Assembly (NCBI GenBank): GCA_035391225.1
Contig: DAOPKN010000005.1
Span: 1-64,000 of the forward strand
DNA length: 64,000 nt
Direction: 5' to 3'
From: DAOPKN01 sp035391225
Lineage (GTDB): Bacteria; Thermotogota; Thermotogae; MWEM01
Positions 32,413-40,481 of this stretch are shown here, one piece after another. The notes under the pieces are model-generated. The model was not told the origin of the DNA, ran no database searches, and worked only from the letters and a program-made list of their open reading frames with translations. Each line of letters opens with the position of its first letter. The first letter of the stretch is position 1. The translations under genes were made by a program, and so were the position numbers.

Positions 32413-33270
32413 CTAAACCGTTTTCTTTCCGAGAATCCCGGAAGGTTTGACGATCAAGAAAAGGAAGACAACCGCAAGGAAAGCCACTTCTGTCATGCTG
32501 CTTGTCCAGGTGAGGGCGATGAAGGACTCCAGGTACCCCATCAGGAAGGCGGCGATGATGCTTCCCGTGATGGATCCCAGTCCACCGAAGATCACGATTG
32601 CGAAGGCCTTGATCAGCGTCGGCAACCACATTGTCGGGGAAATGGACAGGTACGGAGAGATTACGATCCCCGCAATGCCTGCCAGCAAGGCGGAAATGGC
32701 CGACGTGATGATGAAAATCCCCTGCGTGTTGATACCCACGAGTTCCGCGGCGTAGGAATCCTGGGAAGTTGCGGTGATCTTTTTGCCGATCGATGTTTTG
32801 TTGATGAAAAGAAGCACACCCACGATGGAGGCAACTGCCACAAGGAAGGCGAATACCCGGGGGCCCGGCACCGTTTCACTTCCCACCTGGATACTTTGGT
32901 TGAAAAAGGGTGGAAGGGCGTACATACGGGCTCCGAAAAAGAGCTTGAACAAGAACTGTGTCATGTACGCCGCACCCAGGGTGAAAATCAACATGTAAAT
33001 GTTTTCTCCCTTTTTCTTGAGGTACAGGATGGGGTATTTCATCATCATGGCTCCCAAAAACGAAACCCCCACAAGGGAGAGCAACGCGGCCAGCCACAGC
33101 GGAATGTTGATCCGGACAAAGGTGAAAGCAAGGTACGCAGCCACCATGTAGTAGGCGCCATGGTACAGGTTCACGATACCCGCAACTCCAAAGGTGAGGG
33201 AAAACCCCAGGGCGATAAGCGCGTAGATGGAACTGTTGATCGTACCGTTTACCAAAAGGCTTTGAATCAA
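32413..33270 (-). CDS. livH: ABC permease, LivH type (set 2)
   Basis: 285 residues starting at TTG with GGGG 9 bases upstream. LivH features: SSIYALIALGFSLTFGVAGI and FLFLIVKPSGILGKKTV. It lies 17 bases after the CoA-transferase gene, tying the transporter to CoA chemistry. The word TTGAATCAA at its start resembles the operators upstream of fabG but is short and may be chance. Confidence 0.91.
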   Translation of the reverse strand: MIQSLLVNGTINSSIYALIALGFSLTFGVAGIVNLYHGAYYMVAAYLAFTFVRINIPLWLAALLSLVGVSFLGAMMMKYPILYLKKKGENIYMLIFTLGAAYMTQFLFKLFFGARMYALPPFFNQSIQVGSETVPGPRVFAFLVAVASIVGVLLFINKTSIGKKITATSQDSYAAELVGINTQGIFIITSAISALLAGIAGIVISPYLSISPTMWLPTLIKAFAIVIFGGLGSITGSIIAAFLMGYLESFIALTWTSSMTEVAFLAVVFLFLIVKPSGILGKKTV

Positions 33271-33287
33271 TGCTTTGCACCCCTTCC

Positions 33288-34589
33288 CTAAAAGAGTCCC
33301 AGTTTTTTGGCTTGCTGGCGCAGTTCCTCGCGGTGGTCCGGGTGGGCGATGGAAATCAACGCCTTTGCCCGCTTGTTCACGGGCAACCCGCGCATGTGCA
33401 CCGCGCCGTACTCTGTGACCACGAAGTCAAGGTCCTGGCGGGGAACGGTGACGGCCGATCCCATGGGAAGCAGCGGCACGATCTTGGAGTCGCGGGACTT
33501 CGTGCTGGAGGTCAGCGCGATGATTCCCTTCCCCCCCTTGCTCATCAGTGCTCCACGATGCGTATCCAGCTGTCCGCCCGTTCCACTGTAATGCCTCGTG
33601 CCGATGGATTCCGAGCAGACTTGCCCGGTGAGATCGATCATCAGTGCCGTGTTGACACTGATCATGTTATCGTTCTGCGCCACCACGTACGGGTTGTTGA
33701 CGTATCGACCGCGCAGTAGCCAGACACCGGGGTTGTCGTTCACGAAGTCGTACATCTTTCGCGTGCCCAGGGCGAACGTGCAGATGGCCTTTCCGGGCCA
33801 GAGGGTTTTCTTCATGTTGGTGATTGCACCCGCTTCGAACAGGTCGATCATGGATTCGGTGAACATCTCGGTGTGGATTCCCAGGTCTTTCTTGTGCACG
33901 AGCAACTTGGCGACCGCGTTGGGAAGGCCTCCGATGCCCAGCTGCAACGTGGAACCGTCTTGCACAAGGTTGGCGATGTGCGTGGCGATCTGGGAATCGA
34001 TCTCGTTGGGAGCACCATCCGGGATTTCGGGGATATCGTAGTCCACCTCGTACAGTTCGTCGATCTGGGAAATGTGTACCTGGGTGTCCCCATGGGTACG
34101 TGGGGCCTTGGGATTCACTTCCAGCACCACTTTCTTGGCCTGCTCCAGCGCGTCCTTTTCCAGGATGATGGAAAGCGACAGCGTGAAAAAGCCGTGGTCG
34201 TCCATGGGTGAGGCAACCCCCACGTACACGTCCGGATCGCGCAGATCCAGCAAGTTGGCCCCGGCTTGGTGTAGGTTGTTGGGAACGTAGGTTACCGTTT
34301 GAAAACCTGCCTTCAGCGCCTTGCGCGCGCCCACGCTGTGAAACCAGGAATTGTTGATGAAATGCCCTTCCATCTCCGGTTGCATGAAGAAGGGGTATTC
34401 CATCATGTTCAGGCACGTGTACACCTGCACATCTTCCACGTTGGCGCGTTGCTCGTGGAGCCGGGAGAGGAAAAGTTGGGGTTCCATGGCCGCCACGCCA
34501 ACGACCAACTCGTCCCCGGACTTGATTTCGGCCAAGACCTTGTCCACGGTGGTTTTCTTGCGCTTGTACTCCTCGTGAAATACATTCAT
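33288..34589 (-). CDS. Acetyl-CoA hydrolase/4-hydroxybutyrate CoA-transferase family
   Basis: 433 residues from ATG 34589, behind GGGAG. The family swaps CoA between acetyl-CoA and a short carboxylate (4-hydroxybutyrate, butyrate) or hydrolyses acetyl-CoA. The active-site Glu segment is GIHTEMFTESM near residue 223, with LQLGIGGLPNAV upstream and GGQLDTHRGALMSKGG after it. It probably activates the imported acid as its CoA thioester. The exact acceptor is unknown. Confidence 0.9.
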   Translation of the reverse strand: MNVFHEEYKRKKTTVDKVLAEIKSGDELVVGVAAMEPQLFLSRLHEQRANVEDVQVYTCLNMMEYPFFMQPEMEGHFINNSWFHSVGARKALKAGFQTVTYVPNNLHQAGANLLDLRDPDVYVGVASPMDDHGFFTLSLSIILEKDALEQAKKVVLEVNPKAPRTHGDTQVHISQIDELYEVDYDIPEIPDGAPNEIDSQIATHIANLVQDGSTLQLGIGGLPNAVAKLLVHKKDLGIHTEMFTESMIDLFEAGAITNMKKTLWPGKAICTFALGTRKMYDFVNDNPGVWLLRGRYVNNPYVVAQNDNMISVNTALMIDLTGQVCSESIGTRHYSGTGGQLDTHRGALMSKGGKGIIALTSSTKSRDSKIVPLLPMGSAVTVPRQDLDFVVTEYGAVHMRGLPVNKRAKALISIAHPDHREELRQQAKKLGLF

Positions 34590-35635
34590 CTTTGGTCTCC
34601 CTTCTCCGGTGATTGTACAACGGGGCCCCATCGCACCACGCTGGATGCCCACACGAATCCCAGACCCGCGCCCACCATCACGATCACGTCACCATCCTTG
34701 ATCTTTCCCTGTTCGAGTCCGAGTTCGAGGGAAAGAACCTGGTCGTTTTGCCCGATGTGGCCGTATTCCTGCAGGTAGGTTGTTTTTTCCTCGGACAGCT
34801 TCAATTCCTCCAGAACCGCCATGTGGGCGGATTTCTTGAAATGCAGGATGGCCAGGTAATCGATGTTCTCTTGTGACAACCCGGAACGGCGGAGTGATTC
34901 ACGGATGACCCAGAAAAAAGTGGGCATGGTCTTTTCGCCCAAGCGGGTCTTGAAAGACTTGGCATCCCCTTGCACCTGGAAGTACATCCGGGAAACATCC
35001 TCCGGTTGCATGGGCCAGCGGCAGGTTCCTCCCACCGGAACGACGCAATCTTCCGAAAAAGAACCGTCTCCCCGGAAGGCGGAACCCAGCACCTCGTTGA
35101 ACGGGTACCCTTTTCGAAGGACCATCGCTGCCCCACCCGCGCCGATGTCGTGCATGAACGAAGTTCCAGCGTCTTGCAGGTTGATCAAATCGAGGTTGCG
35201 GTACCCCGATACCAGCAAAACGGTGCGCACCGAGTCCGAACCGAGCATCAGGCTCTTGGCGGTTTCCATGCCCACCATCATGGAACCGCACATGGCTTCC
35301 ATGTCGAAGCCCCAGGCGTTTGTCGCCCCGAGCTCGTGGGCAATTTTGAGCGAGGCGAGCCAGCAGGGGTAATCCTTGTGTTGGGCGCCGTTCCAGATTA
35401 CCAGGTCGAGCTCTTCGGGGGAAACACCCGCGTTTTCCAGTGCTTTTTGCGCAGCTTTGAGCCCCATGTAGCTTGTGGTGTCCCCGGCGCCCGGCACAGG
35501 TTTTTGGGAGACCCCGAACTTCTCCACGATCACCTGCTCGGGGATCCCATTCTGCCGGGAAATTTGTGCCGCGCTGAGTGTGGATCGGGGAATGTAGGTG
35601 CCCAATCCCATGATTCCGACGGTTTTTTCTGCCAT
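34586..35635 (-). CDS. 3-oxoacyl-ACP synthase III/HMG-CoA synthase-like enzyme
   Basis: 349 residues from ATG 35635, behind TTGGAGG. Thiolase-fold enzyme of the KAS III type: active-site Cys in EAMCGSMMVG near residue 111, His in LAILHFKK near 247. The usual NTSAAS segment is replaced by YGHIGQNDQ, in which His takes the place of the Asn, so it is not a standard FabH. A decarboxylating or non-decarboxylating Claisen condensation on a CoA substrate is likely. It overlaps the start of the CoA-transferase gene by four bases. Confidence 0.8.
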   Translation of the reverse strand: MAEKTVGIMGLGTYIPRSTLSAAQISRQNGIPEQVIVEKFGVSQKPVPGAGDTTSYMGLKAAQKALENAGVSPEELDLVIWNGAQHKDYPCWLASLKIAHELGATNAWGFDMEAMCGSMMVGMETAKSLMLGSDSVRTVLLVSGYRNLDLINLQDAGTSFMHDIGAGGAAMVLRKGYPFNEVLGSAFRGDGSFSEDCVVPVGGTCRWPMQPEDVSRMYFQVQGDAKSFKTRLGEKTMPTFFWVIRESLRRSGLSQENIDYLAILHFKKSAHMAVLEELKLSEEKTTYLQEYGHIGQNDQVLSLELGLEQGKIKDGDVIVMVGAGLGFVWASSVVRWGPVVQSPEKGDQR

Positions 35636-35651
35636 GTGTATTCCTCCAAAA

Positions 35652-35679
35652 CCCCCCCCTCCCAACGCGAAGGGGGGGG
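35652..35679 (-). repeat. C8/G8 intercistronic hairpin
   Basis: Eight C plus T (35652-35660) can pair with A plus eight G (35671-35679), loop of 10. On the minus strand the stem is followed by TTTT and then the ribosome-binding site of the KAS III-like gene, so it could reduce downstream expression. Homopolymer runs of eight may vary in length. Confidence 0.65.
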
Positions 35680-35687
35680 AAGGTTGA

Positions 35688-36890
35688 TTAGCGGTTTCGG
35701 ATGATGACGGCGGTTCCCATGCCCCCGCCGATGCAGAGGCTTGCAAGCCCCCACTCCAGGTTCCGTTTCTTCATTTCGTACAGAAGGGTCACGAGGATGC
35801 GGTTGCCACTTGCGCCAATGGGGTGTCCCAACGCAATGGCCCCGCCGTTGACGTTGACCCTGTCCGAAAGCCATTCCTCCGACACGCCGTGCTCGTTCTT
35901 CAGATCGGACAGAACCGCAAGGCTCTGTGCGGCGAAAGCCTCGTTGAGTTCGATCAGCTCCATGTCCGAAAGCTGCATCCCGGCGCGTTGCAATGCAATG
36001 CGAATGGCTCCCACCGGACCGATGCCCATGATGGAGGGATCCACGCCAAACTGACCCCAGGAAACGACTTCGGCAAGGGGAGATACACCCAGTTCACTGG
36101 CCTTTTGTTCCGAAAGCAGTACGGTCATGGAAGCCCCATCGTTGATGCCGGATGCATTGCCGGCAGTGACGGTCCCGTCCTTTTTGAAGGCGGGGCGAAG
36201 CTTCGCCAGCACGTCCCTTGTGGTGCTCGGTCGGGGGTGCTCGTCCGTGTCCACAACGGTTTCGCCTTTGCGTGACTTGATGACTACGGGGGCGATCTCA
36301 TCGTGGAAACGGTTCGCCGCAAGTGCCCTTGCAGCGCGTTGTTGGCTTTCCAGGGCGAAGGCATCCTGTGCATCCCGTGAGATGTTGTACTTTTCCGCAA
36401 GGTTTTCCGCGGTGATGCCCATGTGGTACTGGTTGAACACGTCCGTCAGACCATCGGCAACCATGTGATCGGTGATTGTTCCGTCACCCAGGCGATAGCC
36501 GAAGCGTCCGCCGGGAAGAAGGTAAGGGGCAAGGCTCATGTTTTCGATGCCGCCTGCCAGAACGACCTGCGCTTGGTCCGCAAGGATATCCACCGCCCCC
36601 ATCATCACGGATTTCATGCCCGAGCCGCACAGCATGTTCACCGATAGCGCGGGTTTTTCCACGGGGACGCCCGCATGCACGCTGACTTGCCTTCCGGGGC
36701 CCATCCCCATTCCCGCGGGCAGAACGTTTCCCACGATGGTTTCGCACACTTGCTCGCCGGTAACGCCTGCCTGTTGCATGGCAGCCCTTGCAGCCACCAC
36801 TCCCAGTTCCACACCGGGAACCTTGGACAGTGCGCCGCCAAAGGTTCCAATTGCGGTGCGCTTCGCACCCGCGATCACGATTTTCTTCAT
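35688..36890 (-). CDS. Acetyl-CoA acetyltransferase (thiolase)
   Basis: 400 residues, full thiolase length. Cys nucleophile in SVNMLCGSGMKSV near residue 89, His in ALGHPIGASGNRI near 355 and the second Cys in CIGGGMG near 385. Interconverts acetoacetyl-CoA and two acetyl-CoA. With FabG-like and CoA-transferase genes it fits degradation of a C4 keto or hydroxy acid. The start overlaps the TetR stop (ATGA). Confidence 0.95.
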   Translation of the reverse strand: MKKIVIAGAKRTAIGTFGGALSKVPGVELGVVAARAAMQQAGVTGEQVCETIVGNVLPAGMGMGPGRQVSVHAGVPVEKPALSVNMLCGSGMKSVMMGAVDILADQAQVVLAGGIENMSLAPYLLPGGRFGYRLGDGTITDHMVADGLTDVFNQYHMGITAENLAEKYNISRDAQDAFALESQQRAARALAANRFHDEIAPVVIKSRKGETVVDTDEHPRPSTTRDVLAKLRPAFKKDGTVTAGNASGINDGASMTVLLSEQKASELGVSPLAEVVSWGQFGVDPSIMGIGPVGAIRIALQRAGMQLSDMELIELNEAFAAQSLAVLSDLKNEHGVSEEWLSDRVNVNGGAIALGHPIGASGNRILVTLLYEMKKRNLEWGLASLCIGGGMGTAVIIRNR

Positions 36891-38158
36891 CGCTTTTTTC
36901 CTCCTTTATGTTGTTCTGTTTTCCGAACGAGCGCTTCGCTGGGTTGACCCTCCAGGCCGTGGAAAAGAAGCGGAGCCATTTTCTCCACGAATGCAGGGAG
37001 ACCTTCCGAGGTGGTGTTGGACAAAATCAACAGCGAATGCCCCATCCAGTGACCGATGCCCATCAGGATCAGGGAAAGGTCCGGCACGGTCAAAGGGCGA
37101 ATCTGCCCGCGGTCCATCGCGGTTTGCAGTACGACCTGGTAAGAATCCTGGAGTTCCTTGTAGTAGTTCCGGGCGATCTGCGGGTCGATGAACTCTGCTT
37201 CACGCACGATGGCATACATGGCGGCGTGCTGGGAAAAATACACGAGGAAAGCCACGTACGCGGCCAGTTCCTGGTTCCGGCGGTCGGAAAAGGCGCAGGT
37301 GTACGCGTGGAGAAAATGGCGCAGGCTGCGGCTCGTTTGCTCCACGAGGGTGCGCAACAGTTCCTTCTTGGTGTGGAAGTAGGTGTAAAAGGTGCCAACG
37401 CTGACCCCGGAAAGCGTGGCGATTTCGTTGATCGATGTTTCGTTGTACCCCTTTTTGCCGAACAAACTTTCCGCGGAACGCATCAGCTTTTCCTTGGTTT
37501 TCTCCCCGCGGGATCCCGAAGCGGTTTCGTTGCCTTCCACTCCTTGGTGAATGGAAAAGCATGTCCGGTCCGGGTAAAAAGGTACAGGGGAGATACCCCG
37601 CAGGAAGAAAAGATGGAGGGTTTGCCGAACCTGCTGGGGAACGGGTAATCCCTTCCATTGGATCCAGTAGGTCGCGGTGAAGAAGAGAGGCCCCATCAAG
37701 AACCAGAGCGTGACCAGCGGCTTGTGCGTATCCGGGGAAAACGCCAGCGTCTTTCCCAGCACGTCGCAGAGGTTGCGGTGAAAGGAAGATGCCAGTGAAA
37801 GATCGATGAACTCGGCTTCTCGAAACGATTTGAACGCGCTGCGCTGCTCCCAGATCGTATCGAAGAACACGTCGATCAACCGTTGCAGCATCTCGGGAAG
37901 GTCTTCCCCGCTCAGGAGAACCGCTTTCACTTTGGCGTAGCTTTCCTCCTGGAAGACCTGGAGGATTTCCCCGAACACCTCGTCCTTCGAACGAAAATAC
38001 TGGTAGAATGCGGCTGGCGACGTTTTCGCCCGGCGGGCAATGCCCAGCACCGACGTTTTGTGGTAACCCTCGTTGAGGAACAACTGCGCCGCGCTTTCCA
38101 CAAGTGTTTGCCGTGTTTCTTCCCCTCGGCTGGATTTGGGAATCCTTCTCTGCTTCAT
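36887..38158 (-). CDS. Double TetR-family regulator in one polypeptide
   Basis: 423 residues holding two complete TetR units. HTH domain 1 is at residues 15-62 (ETRQTLVESAAQLFLNEG, TSPAAFYQYFRSKDE), HTH domain 2 at 219-266 (KTKEKLMRSAESLFGKKG, VSVGTFYTYFHTKKE). Each is followed by its own ligand domain, with the matching segments FREAEFIDLSLASSFHRNL and VREAEFIDPQIARNYYKEL, evidence of duplication and fusion. A TetR protein normally has about 200 residues and one HTH. It likely represses the operon through the paired palindromes before fabG, sensing an acyl-CoA or acid; this is inference. ATG 38158 follows GGAGG; an upstream ATG at 38170 overlaps that site. Confidence 0.88.
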   Translation of the reverse strand: MKQRRIPKSSRGEETRQTLVESAAQLFLNEGYHKTSVLGIARRAKTSPAAFYQYFRSKDEVFGEILQVFQEESYAKVKAVLLSGEDLPEMLQRLIDVFFDTIWEQRSAFKSFREAEFIDLSLASSFHRNLCDVLGKTLAFSPDTHKPLVTLWFLMGPLFFTATYWIQWKGLPVPQQVRQTLHLFFLRGISPVPFYPDRTCFSIHQGVEGNETASGSRGEKTKEKLMRSAESLFGKKGYNETSINEIATLSGVSVGTFYTYFHTKKELLRTLVEQTSRSLRHFLHAYTCAFSDRRNQELAAYVAFLVYFSQHAAMYAIVREAEFIDPQIARNYYKELQDSYQVVLQTAMDRGQIRPLTVPDLSLILMGIGHWMGHSLLILSNTTSEGLPAFVEKMAPLLFHGLEGQPSEALVRKTEQHKGGKKR

Positions 38159-38175
38159 TCGTGCCTCCATCGGGG

Positions 38176-38916
38176 TTAAATCACGAGTCCCCCATCGACC
38201 CCCAGCACCTGGCCCGTGATGTAGCGAGCCTCGTCGCTGGCAAGGAAAACGAACGCGTACGCGATATCGTCCGGAGATCCCATCATCTGCAACGGGGTCT
38301 TTTCCACCATGTACTTGATGACTTTTTCGGGAAGATCCTTGGTCATGGGGGTGGTGATGAAACCTGGTGCAACGGCGTTGGCACGGATCTTGAAGCGTGC
38401 CAGTTCCTTTGCCCAAGATTTGGTCATGCCGATGACCCCCGATTTGGTCGCTGCGTAATTGGTTTGGCCGATGTTGCCGAAAACTCCCACCACGGAAGAA
38501 GTCGTGGTGATGGAACCCTCACCCGCTTCCTTCATCGCAGGAACCACGGCTTGCGTGACGTTGAACGTGCCTTTGAGGTTCACGTTGATCACCGCGTCCC
38601 ATTGTTCCTCGGTCATTTTGTGCAGGAAAGCGTCCCGGGTAATCCCCGCGTTGTTGACCAGCGTGGTAATCTTGCCGAACGTCTCTTTCACCTGGCCCAC
38701 CACCTCTTGCACTTGCTGGCGGTTGGTCACGTCCATGACGAAACCCTTGACTTCCCCCGGAAGGCCCTTGGCTTCTTCCTCCAGCGAGCGAAGCTCCTCT
38801 TCCAGGACATCACAGGCAGCCACCATGGCACCTTGCTTGGCGAACAGCAACGCGGTATTCCGCCCGATGCCGCGCCCTGCTCCCGTAACGAGGGCCACCT
38901 TTCCTTCTAATCGCAT
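38176..38916 (-). CDS. FabG-like short-chain dehydrogenase
   Basis: 246 residues from ATG 38916, behind GGAGGTG. Rossmann motif TGAGRGIG near residue 12, NNAG near 88, the Ser-Tyr-x3-Lys site (SSVVGVFGNIGQTNYAATK) near 140-157, and the C-terminal GQVLGVDGG. Reduces 3-oxoacyl-ACP or oxidises 3-hydroxyacyl-CoA with NAD(P). In this operon of thiolase and CoA-transferase a 3-hydroxybutyryl-CoA role is as likely as fatty-acid synthesis. First gene of the minus-strand set. Confidence 0.92.
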   Translation of the reverse strand: MRLEGKVALVTGAGRGIGRNTALLFAKQGAMVAACDVLEEELRSLEEEAKGLPGEVKGFVMDVTNRQQVQEVVGQVKETFGKITTLVNNAGITRDAFLHKMTEEQWDAVINVNLKGTFNVTQAVVPAMKEAGEGSITTTSSVVGVFGNIGQTNYAATKSGVIGMTKSWAKELARFKIRANAVAPGFITTPMTKDLPEKVIKYMVEKTPLQMMGSPDDIAYAFVFLASDEARYITGQVLGVDGGLVI

Positions 38917-38942
38917 GCTTTGCACCTCCACGTAAGATTAAT

Positions 38943-38978
38943 ACTGAATCAGTTGTCATTATAAGAGTTGAATCAACT
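38943..38978 (-). promoter_or_regulatory. fabG promoter with two flanking palindromes
   Basis: ACTGA-A-TCAGT (38943-38953) and AGTTGA-A-TCAACT (38966-38978) are perfect palindromes with centres 24 bp apart and a common TGAATCA core. The minus-strand -10 box TATAAT (38963-38958) lies exactly between them. This is an operator layout expected to block RNA polymerase when bound. The likely ligand is the double TetR protein encoded one gene downstream. Confidence 0.75.
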
Positions 38979-39214
38979 ATCACATACAGTGTATCGGAAT
39001 GCTTGTGCCAAAAGCAAACCGGGATTTTGGCGTCCAGGGGGATCCTATGCGAAAAAAATGCTGCAAACGGCGATTTTCTTCGAATTCCGAAGGAAAATGG
39101 GTGGATGGAGCTTCTTCGTTGCAACGTTGCTGCTCGGAAAACGGAATGGAAACACAACACTTTCCAATGGACTGCGCTTCGTTTCCCTCACGAAAAGAAA
39201 TAGCGGGAGGAACG
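38979..39214. other. Intergenic stretch, nothing recognised
   Basis: Between the fabG operators and the promoter of the first M14-like gene. I see no gene, tRNA, stable hairpin or repeat here. Open frames in it have no ribosome-binding site or recognisable product. Confidence 0.5.
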
Positions 39215-39223
39215 TGTTATAAT
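39215..39223 (+). promoter_or_regulatory. Extended -10 promoter of the peptidase cluster
   Basis: TGTTATAAT: TG, one base, TATAAT (39218-39223). The -35 region is poor. Start of the M14-like gene about 62 bases downstream. Confidence 0.55.
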
Positions 39224-39284
39224 TTTGTTTACAGAGTTCATTTCGCATCCCAAGCCAAAGGCTGCCAGGGATCGGGGAGGTACG

Positions 39285-40415
39285 ATGCGCATGAAACGAA
39301 GAATGCTCTCTTTTTTGCTCTTCCTTTCCGCAGTGGCTGCAATTTGCCTCATTTCCGGCGTGGAGTTTTCCCGTATGTGGGAAGACCCGCCCATTTTTCC
39401 CTCCGCTTCGCTGAGCCGCGTGCAGTACCTTTCCGATTGGTTTCCCGGCATCAAGGGGAGTGCGATGGATTCCCCGGTATACGTTTTCGAGGGGGAGCAG
39501 GAAGGCGCTCGCGTTCTTCTGCTCGGGGGAACGCATGCCAACGAACCCGCAGGTGCCGTTTCGGTAATCACGCTCGTGGAAAATATCGAGGTGTCGCGTG
39601 GAACCCTTTTCCTTGTTCCCTGGGCGAATCACAGCGCGGTTACCCACACCGATCCCATGGAAGGCACCCCCCAGTTCTTTTCCATCCCTTTGGAGGGAGG
39701 TGGCTCGCGGGTCTTTCGCTTCGGATCGAGGCGCACCAACTCCATCCACCAATGGCCCGATCCCACGGTGTACCTCCACCCCATGGGTGGGCAACTCGGA
39801 GGGCAAGAAACGTTGAACCTGAACCGTTCCTACCCCGGGGCACCCGATGGGAATCCCACCGAGAAGGTAGCCTACGCCATCCTCGAGCTGATTCGCGAGG
39901 AAGGAATTTCGGTGGCGGTGGACTTGCACGAATCTTCCCCGGAGTACCCCGTGAACAACGCCATCGTGTTCCACCCCGATGCGGGTGAGCTGGCCATCAT
40001 GGCACAGATGAACATGGAGATGGAAGACATTGCCATCCGCCTGGAGGAATCCCCCGCGAACCTGCGCGGCTTGAGTCACCGGGAATGGGGGGACTCCTCG
40101 GATACCCTGGCCATTTTGTTGGAAGTGTCCAACCCCTCCCAGGGGAGAATGCGCGGAAAAACCGATGAGCCACTCATACTCACGGGAAAAGACCCTTTCT
40201 ACGTGCGAGCCGCACAGCGGGGGCAGCTCTTCGTTCCCTACGATGAAACGGGGTATTCCCTTGATCTTCGGGTGGCACGCCACCTGGTGACCTTTTACGC
40301 CCTTTTGGATGCCTGGAACCTTCTGTTCCCGGACCAGCCCGTGGAAGTGCAAAACGTTCCCGGGTACGAGCAGATTCTCGAGCATTCGGTGGGTTCGTTT
40401 TTGAAAGAAGGATAA
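39285..40415 (+). CDS. Exported M14-like (AstE/Aspartoacylase) metallopeptidase A
   Basis: 376 residues. Basic N-terminus and a signal helix (LSFLLFLSAVAAICLISGV). Zinc ligands are in GGTHANEPAG (His and Glu of HxxE, near residue 86) and VDLHES (His, near 216), as in the succinylglutamate desuccinylase/aspartoacylase branch of M14. LLEVSNPSQGRM may hold the catalytic Glu. It acts outside the cytoplasm on an N-acylated or gamma-linked amino acid. Two ATGs (39285, 39291) follow GGGGAGG; neither is excluded. A paralogue lies at 42857-43924. A GC-rich hairpin (40425-40457) follows before the next gene. Confidence 0.82.
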   Translation: MRMKRRMLSFLLFLSAVAAICLISGVEFSRMWEDPPIFPSASLSRVQYLSDWFPGIKGSAMDSPVYVFEGEQEGARVLLLGGTHANEPAGAVSVITLVENIEVSRGTLFLVPWANHSAVTHTDPMEGTPQFFSIPLEGGGSRVFRFGSRRTNSIHQWPDPTVYLHPMGGQLGGQETLNLNRSYPGAPDGNPTEKVAYAILELIREEGISVAVDLHESSPEYPVNNAIVFHPDAGELAIMAQMNMEMEDIAIRLEESPANLRGLSHREWGDSSDTLAILLEVSNPSQGRMRGKTDEPLILTGKDPFYVRAAQRGQLFVPYDETGYSLDLRVARHLVTFYALLDAWNLLFPDQPVEVQNVPGYEQILEHSVGSFLKEG

Positions 40416-40481
40416 TGCGTTCTCTCCCCCGGTGTTTCCTGGAGTGTTCCCGGGGGAAAAATACAAAAAGGAGGAATTAAC

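Noticed and set aside
33261..33270. TTGAATCAA at the start of livH as a third TetR operator
   Set aside because: It is only nine bases, overlaps the start codon and lacks a nearby promoter, so chance is a sufficient explanation.
38158..38416. N-terminal extension of the double TetR frame upstream to 38416
   Set aside because: The extra residues lie antisense to fabG, are His- and Gly-rich, and have no ribosome-binding site. ATG 38158 has GGAGG at the right distance.
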